From assembly GCA_030829955.1 (NCBI GenBank), contig JAURNY010000015.1, positions 1 to 46,557 on the forward strand: a stretch of 46,557 nucleotides of DNA, read 5' to 3'. Below the pieces are notes generated by a model. The model ran no database searches. It saw only the letters and a program-made list of their open reading frames with translations, and had not been told where the DNA came from. Below are positions 1 through 9,271 of the stretch, piece by piece. How positions within the stretch are numbered: position 1 is the stretch's first letter; each line of letters starts with the position of its first letter. A program made the position numbers and the translations under genes. This DNA comes from Gammaproteobacteria bacterium. Its GTDB lineage: Bacteria; Pseudomonadota; Gammaproteobacteria; Eutrophobiales; Eutrophobiaceae.

Positions 1-1029
1 ATAACCTTCAGTAAATAATTTAAAGTGATGAATTAATGATTCCATATCATCTTTCATCTCGGCACGTTTAGGTGGCACGAGCTTATGATCATCAATCATC
101 ACGGGGCCGGGATTATTTCTTAACCAGTTTATACATTGTTGAATAATACGATTGGATTGGCGCATCTCTTCTACACGCATGAGATAACGATCATAACAAT
201 CGCCATTTGTACCAACTGGAATATCAAAATCAATTTCGGCATAAATATCATAAGGTTGTTTCTTTCTTAGATCCCATTCAATACCCGAACCACGCAACAT
301 CGGGCCGGTAAAGCCTAATTGCATTGCACGTTCCGGAGACACAATACCAATATCAACAGTACGTTGTTTCCAGATACGGTTTTCCGTTAATAATGTTTCA
401 TACTCATCAACCCTATCAGGAAATTGATTAGTAAATGATTCAATGAAATCCAGCAAGCTGCCTTGTCTGTTTTCATTCATGCGATCAACTTCTTCCTGAC
501 TATGCCATTTTGATGCTTCGTATTGCGGCATTAATCCGGGCAAATCACGATAAACACCACCCGGACGAAAATAGGTAGCGTGCATACGTGTACCAGAGAC
601 TGCTTCATAACAATCCATCAGGTCTTCGCGTTCACGGAAGCAATATAGAAACATGGTCATTGCGCCACAGTCCAAACCATGTGCGCCTAACCACATTAAA
701 TGATTCAGGATGCGTGTAATCTCGGCATACATTACTCTTATATATTGCGCGCGCACTGGCGGTGTTACGCCTAACAGCTTTTCAATCGCCAAAACATAGG
801 CATGTTCGTTACACATCATTGATACATAATCGAGCCTATCCATATAACCAATACTTTGATTAAAGGGTTTGCTTTCGGCAAGTTTTTCAGTCGCACGATG
901 TAATAAACCAATATGCGGATCAGCACGTTCTATTACTTCTCCGTCCATCTCAAGCACGAGACGTAACACACCGTGCGCAGCAGGGTGCTGTGGACCGAAA
1001 TTCATTGTCATATTACGAATCTCAGGCAT
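1..1029 (-). CDS. nuoD: NADH-quinone oxidoreductase subunit D (partial, C-terminus outside window)
   Basis: Translating 1029 down to 1 gives 343 codons without a stop, beginning [20 protein letters not shown], the conserved start of the 49 kDa (NuoD) subunit of complex I. Family landmarks seen include [19 protein letters not shown] and GSGIEWDLR. NuoD sits in the peripheral arm beside NuoB and helps form the quinone site. The family is about 417 residues long, so roughly the last 75 are beyond the window edge. The ATG at 1029 overlaps the end of nuoC by 8 bases, showing an operon with likely translational coupling. nuoC and nuoD are separate genes here, unlike the fused nuoCD of enteric bacteria. 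Confidence 0.95.
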   Translation of the reverse strand, partial: MPEIRNMTMNFGPQHPAAHGVLRLVLEMDGEVIERADPHIGLLHRATEKLAESKPFNQSIGYMDRLDYVSMMCNEHAYVLAIEKLLGVTPPVRAQYIRVMYAEITRILNHLMWLGAHGLDCGAMTMFLYCFREREDLMDCYEAVSGTRMHATYFRPGGVYRDLPGLMPQYEASKWHSQEEVDRMNENRQGSLLDFIESFTNQFPDRVDEYETLLTENRIWKQRTVDIGIVSPERAMQLGFTGPMLRGSGIEWDLRKKQPYDIYAEIDFDIPVGTNGDCYDRYLMRVEEMRQSNRIIQQCINWLRNNPGPVMIDDHKLVPPKRAEMKDDMESLIHHFKLFTEGY

Positions 1030-1708
1030 CCGGCTTTTCCTCATTTTTATTTACATAGCGATTATCATCACGGATAACGCGCGGCACCAGTACACGATTG
1101 GTAATACTTACTGGCTGATAAACTACACGTTTTTTATCGGGGTCATAACGCACTTCAACATTACCTTCGAGAGGAAAGTCTTTACGAAACGGATGACCAA
1201 TAAAACCATAATCAGTCAGTAAACGTCTTAAATCAGGATGACCATTAAACAAAATACCGTACAGGTCAAAAGCTTCTCGCTCATACCAGTCTGCACCACT
1301 CCAGATGGGAGTGACTGAATCAATACGTGGTGTATCAGCGTTTAGATAACAACGTATACGCAAACGAATATTGTTTTTAATTGATAATAAATGATAAACA
1401 ACTGCAAAACGGTGTTCGTCATTTGCTTCTATAGTGTGTTTTTGTTCTCGACCGCGACTAAAACCTGTGGATGTTTTTTCTTTTGTTGCCCAATCACTCT
1501 GACCATAACTTAAATAATCGATACCACATAAATCAGACAGCTGTTGAAAAGCAAAGTCTGGTTCATCTCTTAATGCTTTGGATACTGACAGGATTTGCTC
1601 TGACATTACTACCAACGTAACCTGACCACGATCACAGATACAATCTGTAATCTGATCCCGGAAGCGTTCCTCAAGCTTGGTCGCGAGTGATGCAGCAGTC
1701 GACGTCAT
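1022..1708 (-). CDS. nuoC: NADH-quinone oxidoreductase subunit C
   Basis: This is the 30 kDa subunit of complex I, part of the peripheral arm. The C-terminal half carries the family signature: [10 protein letters not shown], then [13 protein letters not shown], then [13 protein letters not shown] chose the ATG at 1708 ([10 protein letters not shown], 228 aa). A TTG two codons upstream (1714) is possible, but neither has a clear Shine-Dalgarno sequence. It lies between nuoB (18 bases upstream) and nuoD (8-base overlap), so it belongs to the nuo operon. The length is typical for stand-alone NuoC. Confidence 0.95.
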   Translation of the reverse strand: MTSTAASLATKLEERFRDQITDCICDRGQVTLVVMSEQILSVSKALRDEPDFAFQQLSDLCGIDYLSYGQSDWATKEKTSTGFSRGREQKHTIEANDEHRFAVVYHLLSIKNNIRLRIRCYLNADTPRIDSVTPIWSGADWYEREAFDLYGILFNGHPDLRRLLTDYGFIGHPFRKDFPLEGNVEVRYDPDKKRVVYQPVSITNRVLVPRVIRDDNRYVNKNEEKPDA

Positions 1709-1726
1709 AAGCAATAAATAATGTAA

Positions 1727-2206
1727 TTAACGAATTATTGTATTCGTTCTTTTGATTTTATTTTGTAATTGAATAATGCCAAACAGCAGGGCTTCAGCTG
1801 TCGGTGGGCAACCTGGCACATAGATATCGACAGGCACTACACGGTCACATCCTCTGACAACCGAATAGGAATAGTGATAGTAGCCACCACCATTTGCACA
1901 AGACCCCATTGAAATCACCCAACGTGGTTCATTCATTTGGTCATAAACCTTTCTAAGCGCTGGTGCCATCTTGTTAACAAGCGTGCCCGCAACAATCATG
2001 ACATCAGACTGACGAGGGCTTGGACGAAATACCATACCAAAACGATCAAGATCATATCGCGATGCCCCTGCCTGCATCATTTCAACCGCGCAACACGCCA
2101 AACCAAAGGTCATGGGCCACATCGAACCGGTTCTGGCCCAGTTAACCAGATTATCAACCGTTGTGGTAACAATCCCGTGCTCGTGAATTTTCTCTTCCGT
2201 GCCCAT
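1727..2206 (-). CDS. nuoB: NADH-quinone oxidoreductase subunit B
   Basis: NuoB binds the terminal iron-sulfur cluster N2 that passes electrons to quinone. With the start at 2206 the protein is 159 aa. The tandem cysteines of [11 protein letters not shown] (residues 38-39), Cys103 in MGSCANGGG and Cys133 in [12 protein letters not shown] are the expected N2 ligands and all are present. A TTG at 2218 would add four residues, but the ATG at 2206 is preceded by GGGA at suitable spacing and starts two bases after the nuoA stop, so I prefer it. Confidence 0.95.
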   Translation of the reverse strand: MGTEEKIHEHGIVTTTVDNLVNWARTGSMWPMTFGLACCAVEMMQAGASRYDLDRFGMVFRPSPRQSDVMIVAGTLVNKMAPALRKVYDQMNEPRWVISMGSCANGGGYYHYSYSVVRGCDRVVPVDIYVPGCPPTAEALLFGIIQLQNKIKRTNTIIR

Positions 2207-2208
2207 GC

Positions 2209-2577
2209 TTATTCCCAATCCAGTGCGCCTTTACGCCACTCATATATAAAACCAATAACCAAAACCCCAAGAAATATCATCATCGCCCAAAATCCGACTA
2301 ACCCTATTCCATCCAACGCGACCGCCCATGGAAAAAGAAAGGCAATTTCCAGATCAAAGATGATGAAAAGGATGGCAACCAGATAATATCTAACATCAAA
2401 TTTCATTCTGGCATCTTCAAATGCCTCAAAACCGCATTCGTATGGGGATTGTTTTTCTGAATCCGAACGTGCGTGCCCCATTATCTTGCCCAGAACTAAT
2501 CCCAGTGACATTAACAAGACTCCGAGCACTAGCCCAACCAGTACAAATAAAAGAATTGGCAGATAATTTATTAGCAT
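2209..2577 (-). CDS. nuoA: NADH-quinone oxidoreductase subunit A
   Basis: NuoA is a small membrane subunit of complex I at the junction of membrane and peripheral arms. The 122 aa product has three hydrophobic segments (about residues 5-30, 64-85 and 90-112) and the family signature SPYECGFE followed by [22 protein letters not shown]. It is the first gene of the nuo operon on this strand. The promoter should lie in the gap upstream (2578-2950). No good Shine-Dalgarno sequence is visible before the ATG at 2577. Confidence 0.95.
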   Translation of the reverse strand: MLINYLPILLFVLVGLVLGVLLMSLGLVLGKIMGHARSDSEKQSPYECGFEAFEDARMKFDVRYYLVAILFIIFDLEIAFLFPWAVALDGIGLVGFWAMMIFLGVLVIGFIYEWRKGALDWE

Positions 2578-2950
2578 TAGTTTAGAAATAAGAGAAAAGA
2601 AATTAATACAAAATTAAGCGTTGAGTATACATCATGTTAAAAAGGTATCACATAAAAATTCATAGGGTTTTTAAAACTTTATAAATAACTTGTGTGGCTT
2701 TTTACAATGATGCATTTTCAGTAACAAATTCTCGAAATCTTATTTGTCATGAACAGATAACCGGTTAAAAAATAACATATCCATTTATTTGTAGCGGCTT
2801 TATCGACTAAAGCTTTAAATAATTGACGCTGAGATCGATGCAAAACCAGATATTCCTTATGCCATGCAGTCTATTACAAAAGCAAGTGACTGATGCTCTA
2901 TTGCCTGAATGAATTCATTATAAATATTTATTAATCATCAATAACATAGC
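2578..2950. other. 373-base intergenic region upstream of nuoA
   Basis: This AT-rich gap separates nuoA from the yqaA-like gene, both on the minus strand, so it must hold the end of the yqaA transcript and probably the nuo promoter. On the minus strand a TATACT hexamer occurs about 50 bases before nuoA, but I find no matching -35 at normal spacing. A weak stem (GGCTTTA with TAAAGCT, near 2795-2815) is the only hairpin noticed. No convincing gene or mobile-element end was seen. Confidence 0.5.
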
Positions 2951-3373
2951 TTATATGTAGTTCAAAACTCCAAGTAAAATCGCATAACGAGCGCCTTTTC
3001 CTATTGCTATTAACAAAATAAAAACACTAAATTTAACTCGCATTACTCCGGCTATAAACGTCAATGCATCGCCACCTATGGGCGCCCATGACATTAATAA
3101 TGTCCAAACGCCATATTTTTGAAACCAATGTTGTGCCCCTTTTAAACTGTTTTCTTTAAACGGAAAAAAACGATGTTGTTTGTAGCGCAACAGATATCGT
3201 CCAAGCAACCAATTCAGACATGCGCCCAACGTATTACCCACGGTGGCAAATAAAAATAGTTTCACGGGGTCATACCCATTCAGAAGCAGTCCAGCAAGCA
3301 TCACTTCAGAATAGGCTGGTAATAATGAGGCGGCCACAAAAGATACAAAGAATAGAGAAAAATAAACTTCCAT
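2951..3373 (-). CDS. yqaA: YqaA-family membrane protein (DedA/VTT superfamily)
   Basis: This is a 140 aa integral membrane protein matching the length and pattern of Escherichia coli YqaA (about 142 aa), a small member of the DedA/SNARE-associated (VTT) superfamily. The glycine-containing motif GNTLGACLNWLLGRYL (about residues 46-61) and the region WAPIGGDALTFIAGVMRV (about 96-113) are typical. Related DedA proteins are linked to membrane lipid transport and proton-motive-force homeostasis, but the role of YqaA is not settled. It stands alone between tRNA-Leu and nuoA, a gene pair that is often adjacent in gammaproteobacteria. Confidence 0.85.
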   Translation of the reverse strand: MEVYFSLFFVSFVAASLLPAYSEVMLAGLLLNGYDPVKLFLFATVGNTLGACLNWLLGRYLLRYKQHRFFPFKENSLKGAQHWFQKYGVWTLLMSWAPIGGDALTFIAGVMRVKFSVFILLIAIGKGARYAILLGVLNYI

Positions 3374-3454
3374 ATCAACAGGTAATACAGAGTTTGAATG
3401 ACTGATTATTGCTATGTTCCCGCCACAAAATCGTGTAATTGTACTGTGTCATTA

Positions 3455-3541
3455 TGGTGCCGATGGGGAGATTTGAACTCCCACGAGATTACTCCCACCA
3501 CCCCCTCAAGATGGCGTGTCTACCAATTCCACCACATCGGC
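3455..3541 (-). tRNA. tRNA-Leu (anticodon GAG)
   Basis: The minus strand from 3541 to 3455 reads GCCGATGTGGTGGAATTGGT and onward, folding as a class II (long variable arm) tRNA. The acceptor stem pairs GCCGATG with the CATCGGC near the 3' end, the T arm contains GTTCAAATC, and the anticodon loop TTGAGGG reads GAG. The 3' CCA is encoded (3455-3457). The sequence is close to the GAG leucine tRNA of Escherichia coli. The position just downstream of tpiA-secG is conserved in many gammaproteobacteria. Confidence 0.95.
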
Positions 3542-3557
3542 TTTTTGAAATAAATAT

Positions 3558-3932
3558 TTATTCAGCAGGTATTGCAGGTAAATCGTCGCTAAAAGTTTCT
3601 TCAGTCATGGCTGGCATATCTTCAACTGCGGCTTGTTCAACTGTTTCTTCAATCACTACTCTATCCATCAAACTTTCCGGTGCTGATTGAATACTTTGTG
3701 TTGCGAGATAACCGAGCAATAAACTATTCGCCAGAAATATTACTGAGAGAATGCTTGTTACTTTCACCATGAAACCACCAGAACCCTGACTACCAAAAAC
3801 AGTACCGGATGAACCGCTACCAAATGCTGCACCTGCATCTGCACCTTTACCCTGTTGTATCAGGATAAATACGATTAATGCTACTGCGACTAAAACTTGT
3901 AATACAAATAATAATGTATGAACTGTTGCCAT
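3558..3932 (-). CDS. secG: Preprotein translocase subunit SecG
   Basis: SecG is the small accessory subunit of the SecYEG translocon. The 124 aa product has two membrane segments (about residues 5-25 and 55-78) separated by a glycine-rich loop with QQGKGADAGAAFGSGSSGTVFG, the family hallmark. The C-terminal tail is acidic and variable. It begins 4 bases after the tpiA stop, so the two genes are co-transcribed, and tRNA-Leu follows 16 bases downstream. Confidence 0.95.
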   Translation of the reverse strand: MATVHTLLFVLQVLVAVALIVFILIQQGKGADAGAAFGSGSSGTVFGSQGSGGFMVKVTSILSVIFLANSLLLGYLATQSIQSAPESLMDRVVIEETVEQAAVEDMPAMTEETFSDDLPAIPAE

Positions 3933-3936
3933 GTTG

Positions 3937-4701
3937 TTACCTCATTGCTTTACAGATAGAGAGAAAATCATCAACGATTAACGAAGCACCGCCAATCAAA
4001 CCACCATCGATATCTGCCATCGAAAATAAATCTTGTGCATTGTTTGCATTTACACTGCCACCATACAAAATACGAATATCATTCGCGATAGCAACATCAT
4101 GTCTTGCTAAACGCAGACGAATAAACTCATGTACTTCCTGCGCCTGCTTCGGCGTTGCCGTTTTACCCGTGCCTATTGCCCAAACAGGTTCATAGGCAAT
4201 AATTGCATTTTTAAAATTCTCAATACCTGCCAAATCAATGACTGCATCAAGTTGTCTGGCAATGACGTCATTCGTATCGCACGCTTCACGTTCTTCCAGT
4301 AATTCGCCAACACATAATATTGGTATTAAATCCTGCTTAGTTACCGAAACAAATTTTTGTGCGACTAGTTGATCACCTTCAGCATAAAGACTACGTCTTT
4401 CAGAATGCCCTACGATCACATACCGGCAAGCCATATCTTTCAACATAGATGGAGAAACTTCACCCGTATAGGCGCCAATTTCCAGATGCGATACATTTTG
4501 CGCACCAAGTCGCACTTCACTATCAGCAAGTAATTGCCCTACGCTATCGATATAGACAAACGGCGGACATATCGCCACATCATTATTTACTGATTCAGCG
4601 TCACTGAAACCAGCAATGACACCTTTTATCAAGGTCTCATTTGCTACTTTTGAACCATTCATTTTCCAATTTGCAGCGACGAGCATGCGGCGTTTGGACA
4701 C
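3937..4701 (-). CDS. tpiA: Triosephosphate isomerase
   Basis: This glycolytic enzyme interconverts dihydroxyacetone phosphate and glyceraldehyde 3-phosphate. Catalytic residues are in place: Lys13 in ANWKMNG, His99 in VIVGHSERR and Glu171 in AYEPVWAIGTGKTA. The phosphate-binding ILYGGSVNANNA and GGLIGGASL segments follow. The 254 aa length is normal. The start given is a GTG (MSKRRMLVAANWK) with CAGG about 9 bases upstream; an ATG five codons in (4686) is the alternative. secG follows directly. Confidence 0.96.
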   Translation of the reverse strand: MSKRRMLVAANWKMNGSKVANETLIKGVIAGFSDAESVNNDVAICPPFVYIDSVGQLLADSEVRLGAQNVSHLEIGAYTGEVSPSMLKDMACRYVIVGHSERRSLYAEGDQLVAQKFVSVTKQDLIPILCVGELLEEREACDTNDVIARQLDAVIDLAGIENFKNAIIAYEPVWAIGTGKTATPKQAQEVHEFIRLRLARHDVAIANDIRILYGGSVNANNAQDLFSMADIDGGLIGGASLIVDDFLSICKAMR

Positions 4702-4780
4702 TATAAAATACCTGCTATAAAAGGGCGCAAAGGTTACAGAGGGATGACTGTTAAATCAATATATTGTCTGAAATTTAAGC

Positions 4781-5530
4781 TTATTTCTCAGGCGGCAGAG
4801 GTTTGACCGCTTGTTGTAATACCTCGATGTCATCCTCCTCTAAGCGCCAATGTTGTCCGGGCCGTTTTCTACGCGGCATGATATATGGCCCGTAACGTGT
4901 GCGAATTAATCTTGAAACAGCAAGCCCCTGTGACTCCCACAAACGTCTTACTTCACGGTTACGCCCTTCCATAATAACAACGTGATACCAATGATTAACG
5001 CCTTCACCACCGGAATCGACTATGTCAGTAAATTTTGCCAAACCATCTTCCAGTTCGACGCCATCGCGTAATGCCTGTAATTGTTCTGGTGTTGCCCTGC
5101 CCAACGTTCGAACAGCATATTCACGTTCTACCTGATTCGATGGATGCATCAGCTGATTTGCCAGTTCACCGTCATTGGTAAATAACAATAGACCCGTGGT
5201 ATTTAAATCAAGACGGCCTATGTTTATCCAGCGTCCATTTCTAACACGAGGAATATTTTCAAAGACAGTTGGACGACCTTTTTCATCTTTACGCGTGCAG
5301 ACTTCTCCTGCCGGTTTGTAATATCCCATAACCTTACATGTTTTTTCTTTCTCAAGATGTAAACGGATTGGTCTGTTATTGATGGAAATACGATCTTTCG
5401 CTGTGATTTGCTGGCCTAATTCTGCTGGTTTGCCATTGATGGTAATCAGACCATCCTTAATCTGCTGTTCGATCTTACGACGCGAACCTAAACCGGCATT
5501 CGCCAATACTTTTTGTATACGTTCTGCCAT
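4781..5530 (-). CDS. rluB: 23S rRNA pseudouridine synthase, RluB type
   Basis: This is an RsuA/RluB-family pseudouridine synthase, probably modifying uridine 2605 of 23S rRNA. An N-terminal S4 RNA-binding domain (about residues 1-60, RIQKVLANAGLGSRRKIE) is followed by the catalytic motif GRLDLNTTGLLLFTNDG with Asp108 as the nucleophile. The RNREVRRLWES motif is also present. At 249 aa it lacks the long basic tail of the enteric RluB. It begins 10 bases after the scpB stop, the usual scpA-scpB-rluB arrangement. Confidence 0.92.
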   Translation of the reverse strand: MAERIQKVLANAGLGSRRKIEQQIKDGLITINGKPAELGQQITAKDRISINNRPIRLHLEKEKTCKVMGYYKPAGEVCTRKDEKGRPTVFENIPRVRNGRWINIGRLDLNTTGLLLFTNDGELANQLMHPSNQVEREYAVRTLGRATPEQLQALRDGVELEDGLAKFTDIVDSGGEGVNHWYHVVIMEGRNREVRRLWESQGLAVSRLIRTRYGPYIMPRRKRPGQHWRLEEDDIEVLQQAVKPLPPEK

Positions 5531-5540
5531 GAAGGCTTAA

Positions 5541-6326
5541 TTAATGATTGAATGGAATGACTTCAGCATCAGCATCTTCTTCCAGTTCATTTTCATCAAA
5601 TTCGGATGCTTCTTGTGTGTCGGTAAGGCCACCCTCATCCTCTGCATCATCTTTTAATTCATTTTTAATGTTGACGTCGTAATCTTCTATAGCAGAATTG
5701 TCTTCAACATCCTGTTTTTCTAGTGTTTCATTATCACTGGTATCGACAGGTTTGTTTTCTTCTAGTGCCTCAAACAGATCAGGATTGATGGAATCAAAAT
5801 CCTTAATATCCGCCAATGCAGGCAAGTCGGATAATTTTTTCAGATTAAAATAATCAAGAAAGCCTTTAGTCGTTGCCAGCAATGCAGGTTTGCCCGGCAC
5901 ATCTCGATGACCTACAACTTTAACCCATTCACGTTCCTGCAGTGTTTTCACGATACCGCTGCTCACACTGACGCCACGAATATCCTCAATCTCTGCACGT
6001 GTAATCGGTTGACGATAGGCAATAATGGCTAATGTTTCCAATAGCGCTTTAGAATAACGTGGTGGACGTTCATCGAATAAACGATTTACCCATTCGGCAT
6101 AATCATTACTTACCTGTACACGAAAGCCACTCGCGACTTCAACAATTTCCATACCCCGACCCTCGTAATCAACCTGCAGCTTTTCAATAGCAGCACGAAT
6201 ATCATTTCGTTCAGGTTGTAACTCTTCACCTTCAATAAATAAATTCAGTAAGTGGTTAATAGTTAATGGTTGGTTTGCCACCATAATGGCGGCTTCAATA
6301 ATATTTTTTAATTTATTCTGACTCAT
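5541..6326 (-). CDS. scpB: Segregation and condensation protein B
   Basis: ScpB is the winged-helix (kite) partner of ScpA in the SMC-ScpAB condensin, which organises and segregates the chromosome. Typical segments are LLETLAIIAYRQPITRAEIEDIRGVSVSSGIVKTL (about residues 94-128) and the downstream VGHRDVPGKPALLATTKGFLDYF. The last 80 residues are highly acidic and low-complexity, longer than in many ScpB proteins. Its start overlaps the scpA stop by 4 bases (ATGA), so the pair is translationally coupled. Confidence 0.94.
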   Translation of the reverse strand: MSQNKLKNIIEAAIMVANQPLTINHLLNLFIEGEELQPERNDIRAAIEKLQVDYEGRGMEIVEVASGFRVQVSNDYAEWVNRLFDERPPRYSKALLETLAIIAYRQPITRAEIEDIRGVSVSSGIVKTLQEREWVKVVGHRDVPGKPALLATTKGFLDYFNLKKLSDLPALADIKDFDSINPDLFEALEENKPVDTSDNETLEKQDVEDNSAIEDYDVNIKNELKDDAEDEGGLTDTQEASEFDENELEEDADAEVIPFNH

Positions 6327-7135
6327 GATGCTGCCTTAACGTAAATAGGCCCATTAATTTCGTTCTGGACCAGTTGAATCAAAGAATCTTTAACTAATTG
6401 CAATATCGCAAGTAATGACACTACAACACCGGCACGACCTTCCTCAATCTGAAACAGATCGGCAAAATCAGTAAACGTATCCGGATTGACCTTATCCAAT
6501 ACAATACTCATGCGTTCTCTTACCGAAAGCGCTTCGCGCTTGATCTGATGATGACTAAACATATCCGCACGACGCATTACCTCTGCAAACACTTTTAATA
6601 CAGAGTCCATCGAAACATCTGGTGGTTTTTGATTGATCTTGCGACCAGTAAACTCAACCACGGCACCAAAAATGTCGCGTTCATAGCGGGGAATCTCATC
6701 CAGTTTTTCTGCAGCTTGTTTAAAACGTTCATATTCCTGTAAACGTCTGATCAGTTCAGCTCGAGGATCGTCTTCTTCCTCTTCGCTATCACGTCGTGGT
6801 AACAACATACGTGATTTTATTTCAGCCAACATCGCTGCCATCAATAAATACTCACCAGCAAGCTCTAACTGCAAGGATTCCATCAATTCGATATAACCCA
6901 TGTATTGTTCAGTAATTCTCGCTAGTGGAATGTCGAGAATATCAATGTTCTGTTTTTTAATCAGATACAGTAATAAATCCAATGGTCCTTCGAATGCCTC
7001 AAGAAAAACCTCAAGCGCATCAGGTGGAATATATAAATCCTTGGGTAACTCCGTAATCGGCGCACCCTGAACGATAGCAAAAGGCATCTCTTTTTGATCG
7101 ATACCTGTAGCCTGGCTTTGAGTTTCTTCGTTCAT
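6323..7135 (-). CDS. scpA: Segregation and condensation protein A
   Basis: ScpA is the kleisin that bridges the heads of SMC-type condensin. The N-terminal kleisin motif FEGPLDLLLYLIKKQNIDILDIPLARITEQY (about residues 48-78) is classical, and the C-terminal winged helix is recognisable (VVSLLAILQLVKDSLIQLVQ). The 270 aa length is normal. It precedes scpB with a 4-base overlap. Upstream, between it and trpS, lies an imperfect inverted-repeat element, so scpA may be transcribed from trpS or from a promoter within that element. Confidence 0.94.
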   Translation of the reverse strand: MNEETQSQATGIDQKEMPFAIVQGAPITELPKDLYIPPDALEVFLEAFEGPLDLLLYLIKKQNIDILDIPLARITEQYMGYIELMESLQLELAGEYLLMAAMLAEIKSRMLLPRRDSEEEEDDPRAELIRRLQEYERFKQAAEKLDEIPRYERDIFGAVVEFTGRKINQKPPDVSMDSVLKVFAEVMRRADMFSHHQIKREALSVRERMSIVLDKVNPDTFTDFADLFQIEEGRAGVVVSLLAILQLVKDSLIQLVQNEINGPIYVKAAS

Positions 7136-7157
7136 TTATAAATCGTATTTTAATTTA

Positions 7158-7295
7158 GAGAGCTTCGCACAGATAGAAATTTTGTTCTCAGACGAGGCAA
7201 AAATTCGCGCGGAAGCGGAGTTTATAAAAAATAAATGAGCATTCGAGCAAATTATTAACGAAGTATTGGGACAAAATAACATCTGTGAGAATCTC
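7158..7295. repeat. Imperfect inverted-repeat (MITE-like) intergenic element
   Basis: The space between trpS and scpA is an imperfect palindrome about 138 bases long. The left arm begins GAGAGCTTCGCACAGATAG (7158-7176) and continues into AAATTTTGT. The reverse complement of the right end (7295-7268) reads GGAGATTCTCACAGATGTTA then TTTTGTCCC. CACAGAT (7168-7174) and ATCTGTG (7281-7287) match exactly. The right end directly touches the trpS stop codon. No second copy was noticed in this window. It could be a dispersed palindromic unit or a terminator/processing structure. Confidence 0.5.
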
Positions 7296-8507
7296 CTAAC
7301 GATAAACTAGATGCATTGCATCTCTAACTTCTTCCAATGTTTCGCGCGCAACATCGCGGGCAGCTTCACAACCGTCCGCAATAATACCGCGTACAGTTTC
7401 AGGATCATTCATATATTCTTCCGCGCGCTCACGTATTGGACTCTGCTCTTTTAATACAGCATCTATTAAAGGTTTCTTGCAATCAATACAGCCTATTCTG
7501 GCATTGGTGCAACCATCTACTACCCATTCACGTGTTGATTCATCGGTGTAAACCTGATGAAAACTCCATACCGGACATTTTGATGGCTCACCCGGATCGG
7601 TTTTTCTAACCCTGGCTGGATCGGTTTGCATGGTGCGTAACTTTTCTTCGACGACTGCCGGATTCTCTCTCAATGAAATCGTATTACCATAGGATTTCGA
7701 CATCTTTTGTCCGTCCAGACCAAGTAATTTTGATGCCGGGGTTAATAGTGCCTGAGGCTCTGGAAAGATAGCCTTACCTAAACCATCAAGAAAGCCACTC
7801 AGACGTTCACGATCACCAATACTGATATTCTGTTGGGATTCTAGTAATGCCTTTGCCTTTTCCAGTGATTGTATATCGCCCTGCTCCTGATAACTCTTGC
7901 GCAGATTCTTATAAAGTTTCGCATTCTTTTTGCCCATTTTTTTCAGGGCAGCCTCGACCTTATCTTCAAAATCAGGTTCTTTTCCGTATAAATTATTAAA
8001 GCGACGAACTACCTCACGTGCCAACTCCACATGAGCCACCTGATCTTCACCGACGGGGACATGTCCTGCCTTATATATAATAATGTCAGCTGTCTGCAAT
8101 AAGGGATAACCTAAGAAGCCATAAGTTGTCAGATCTTTATTGGTTAATTTTTCCTGCTGATCCTTATAACTGGGCACACGCTCTAACCAGCTTAACGGTG
8201 TGCTCATTGACAATAATAAATGTAACTCTGCATGCTCGGGCACGCGGGACTGGATAAATAATTTGGCCGCACCCGGATTAACACCGACTGCCAACCAGTC
8301 AATGACCATATCCCAGACACTCTTCTCAATGATTGTGGGGTCTTCATATTCTGTCGTTAACGCATGCCAGTCTGCTACAAAGAAGAAACACTCGTATTCC
8401 TTTTGCAGTTCTATCCAGTTTTTGAGTACGCCATGATAGTGGCCGAGATGAAGTTGACCTGTTGGGCGCATGCCAGATAACACACGCTGCTTACCGCTTG
8501 ATGCCAA
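7296..8507 (-). CDS. trpS: Tryptophanyl-tRNA synthetase
   Basis: This class I synthetase charges tRNA-Trp. The HIGH-type motif is PTGQLHLGHYHG (about residues 16-27) and the KMSKS motif is GQKMSKSYGN. At 403 aa it is about 70 residues longer than the common 334 aa form, with extra charged helices between the Rossmann core and KMSKS (around residues 185-255); longer TrpS forms are known in other gammaproteobacteria. The start is a TTG at 8507: AGGGG lies 8 bases upstream, no in-frame ATG precedes it before a stop, and the first internal ATG would remove part of the HIGH region. Confidence 0.95.
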   Translation of the reverse strand: MASSGKQRVLSGMRPTGQLHLGHYHGVLKNWIELQKEYECFFFVADWHALTTEYEDPTIIEKSVWDMVIDWLAVGVNPGAAKLFIQSRVPEHAELHLLLSMSTPLSWLERVPSYKDQQEKLTNKDLTTYGFLGYPLLQTADIIIYKAGHVPVGEDQVAHVELAREVVRRFNNLYGKEPDFEDKVEAALKKMGKKNAKLYKNLRKSYQEQGDIQSLEKAKALLESQQNISIGDRERLSGFLDGLGKAIFPEPQALLTPASKLLGLDGQKMSKSYGNTISLRENPAVVEEKLRTMQTDPARVRKTDPGEPSKCPVWSFHQVYTDESTREWVVDGCTNARIGCIDCKKPLIDAVLKEQSPIRERAEEYMNDPETVRGIIADGCEAARDVARETLEEVRDAMHLVYR

Positions 8508-8585
8508 GAATTGTACCCCTGATGATGTGAAATTAGATTATCCGCGCATTATACCGATTGCGAACAAGACATATAGACTTTACGC

Positions 8586-9209
8586 TTAATTCATTGATAG
8601 ATTTTCGAATCCCTTACCTTCACGCAAGACAATTGATTCCGGGCCGGTCATATCAATAACCGTAGTAAAATCAAGGCCTCCCGGCCCGCCATCTATGATT
8701 AAATCGACTCTTTTTTCGAGTTTCTCAGCAAAGATTTCCGGATTATTTTCCGGTAATTCCTGATCCGGCAAGACCAGACTAATACTGATAATGGGCTCAC
8801 CAATAGCATCCAGTAAGCCCTGCGTAATCGGGTTATCCGGCACACGAATACCTATGACGCGGCGTTTCGAATCCTGCAGTCTTTTAGGCACATCATGCTT
8901 TGCCTTCAATATGAATGTATAAGGGCCTGGCGTCAGAGATTTCATGGTTCTGAAATCGGCATTGTTAATTTGTGCATAAGTTGATATCTCGGATAAATCA
9001 CAACATACCAATGTTAATGGTTTATTGCCGGGTAACTGTCTGATTTGGCGGATCCTGTCCAATGCATCCTTATCCCCCATCCGACATCCCAGGGCATAGG
9101 AAGAATCCGTAGGATAAATAATCACACCAGAATCTCTAAGTATGGCAGCGCTCTGTGTGAGAAGGCGCACCTGTGGATTTTCGGGATGAATCGTAAAATA
9201 CTGGCTCAT
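8586..9209 (-). CDS. yciO: YciO family protein (Sua5/YrdC domain)
   Basis: This 207 aa protein has one YrdC/Sua5 domain, with GVIIYPTDSSYALGC (about residues 28-42) and LTLVCCDLSEISTYA typical of the YciO branch. Family relatives make threonylcarbamoyl-AMP for the t6A modification of tRNA, but YciO itself is thought to differ and its physiological role is unclear. It matches Escherichia coli YciO (206 aa) in length. It lies upstream of trpS on the same strand with 78 bases between, and is divergent from yciB. Confidence 0.9.
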   Translation of the reverse strand: MSQYFTIHPENPQVRLLTQSAAILRDSGVIIYPTDSSYALGCRMGDKDALDRIRQIRQLPGNKPLTLVCCDLSEISTYAQINNADFRTMKSLTPGPYTFILKAKHDVPKRLQDSKRRVIGIRVPDNPITQGLLDAIGEPIISISLVLPDQELPENNPEIFAEKLEKRVDLIIDGGPGGLDFTTVIDMTGPESIVLREGKGFENLSMN

Positions 9210-9271
9210 GCTGTTTGCGGATCAAAATTAGGTTATAGTGTTTACTTACTGAATTAATTAACTATTTATAA

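Noticed and set aside
2838-2912. A 24-codon plus-strand ORF (MQNQIFLMPC) in the gap before nuoA
   Set aside because: No ribosome site, no recognisable pattern, and its length is within what AT-rich noncoding sequence gives by chance.
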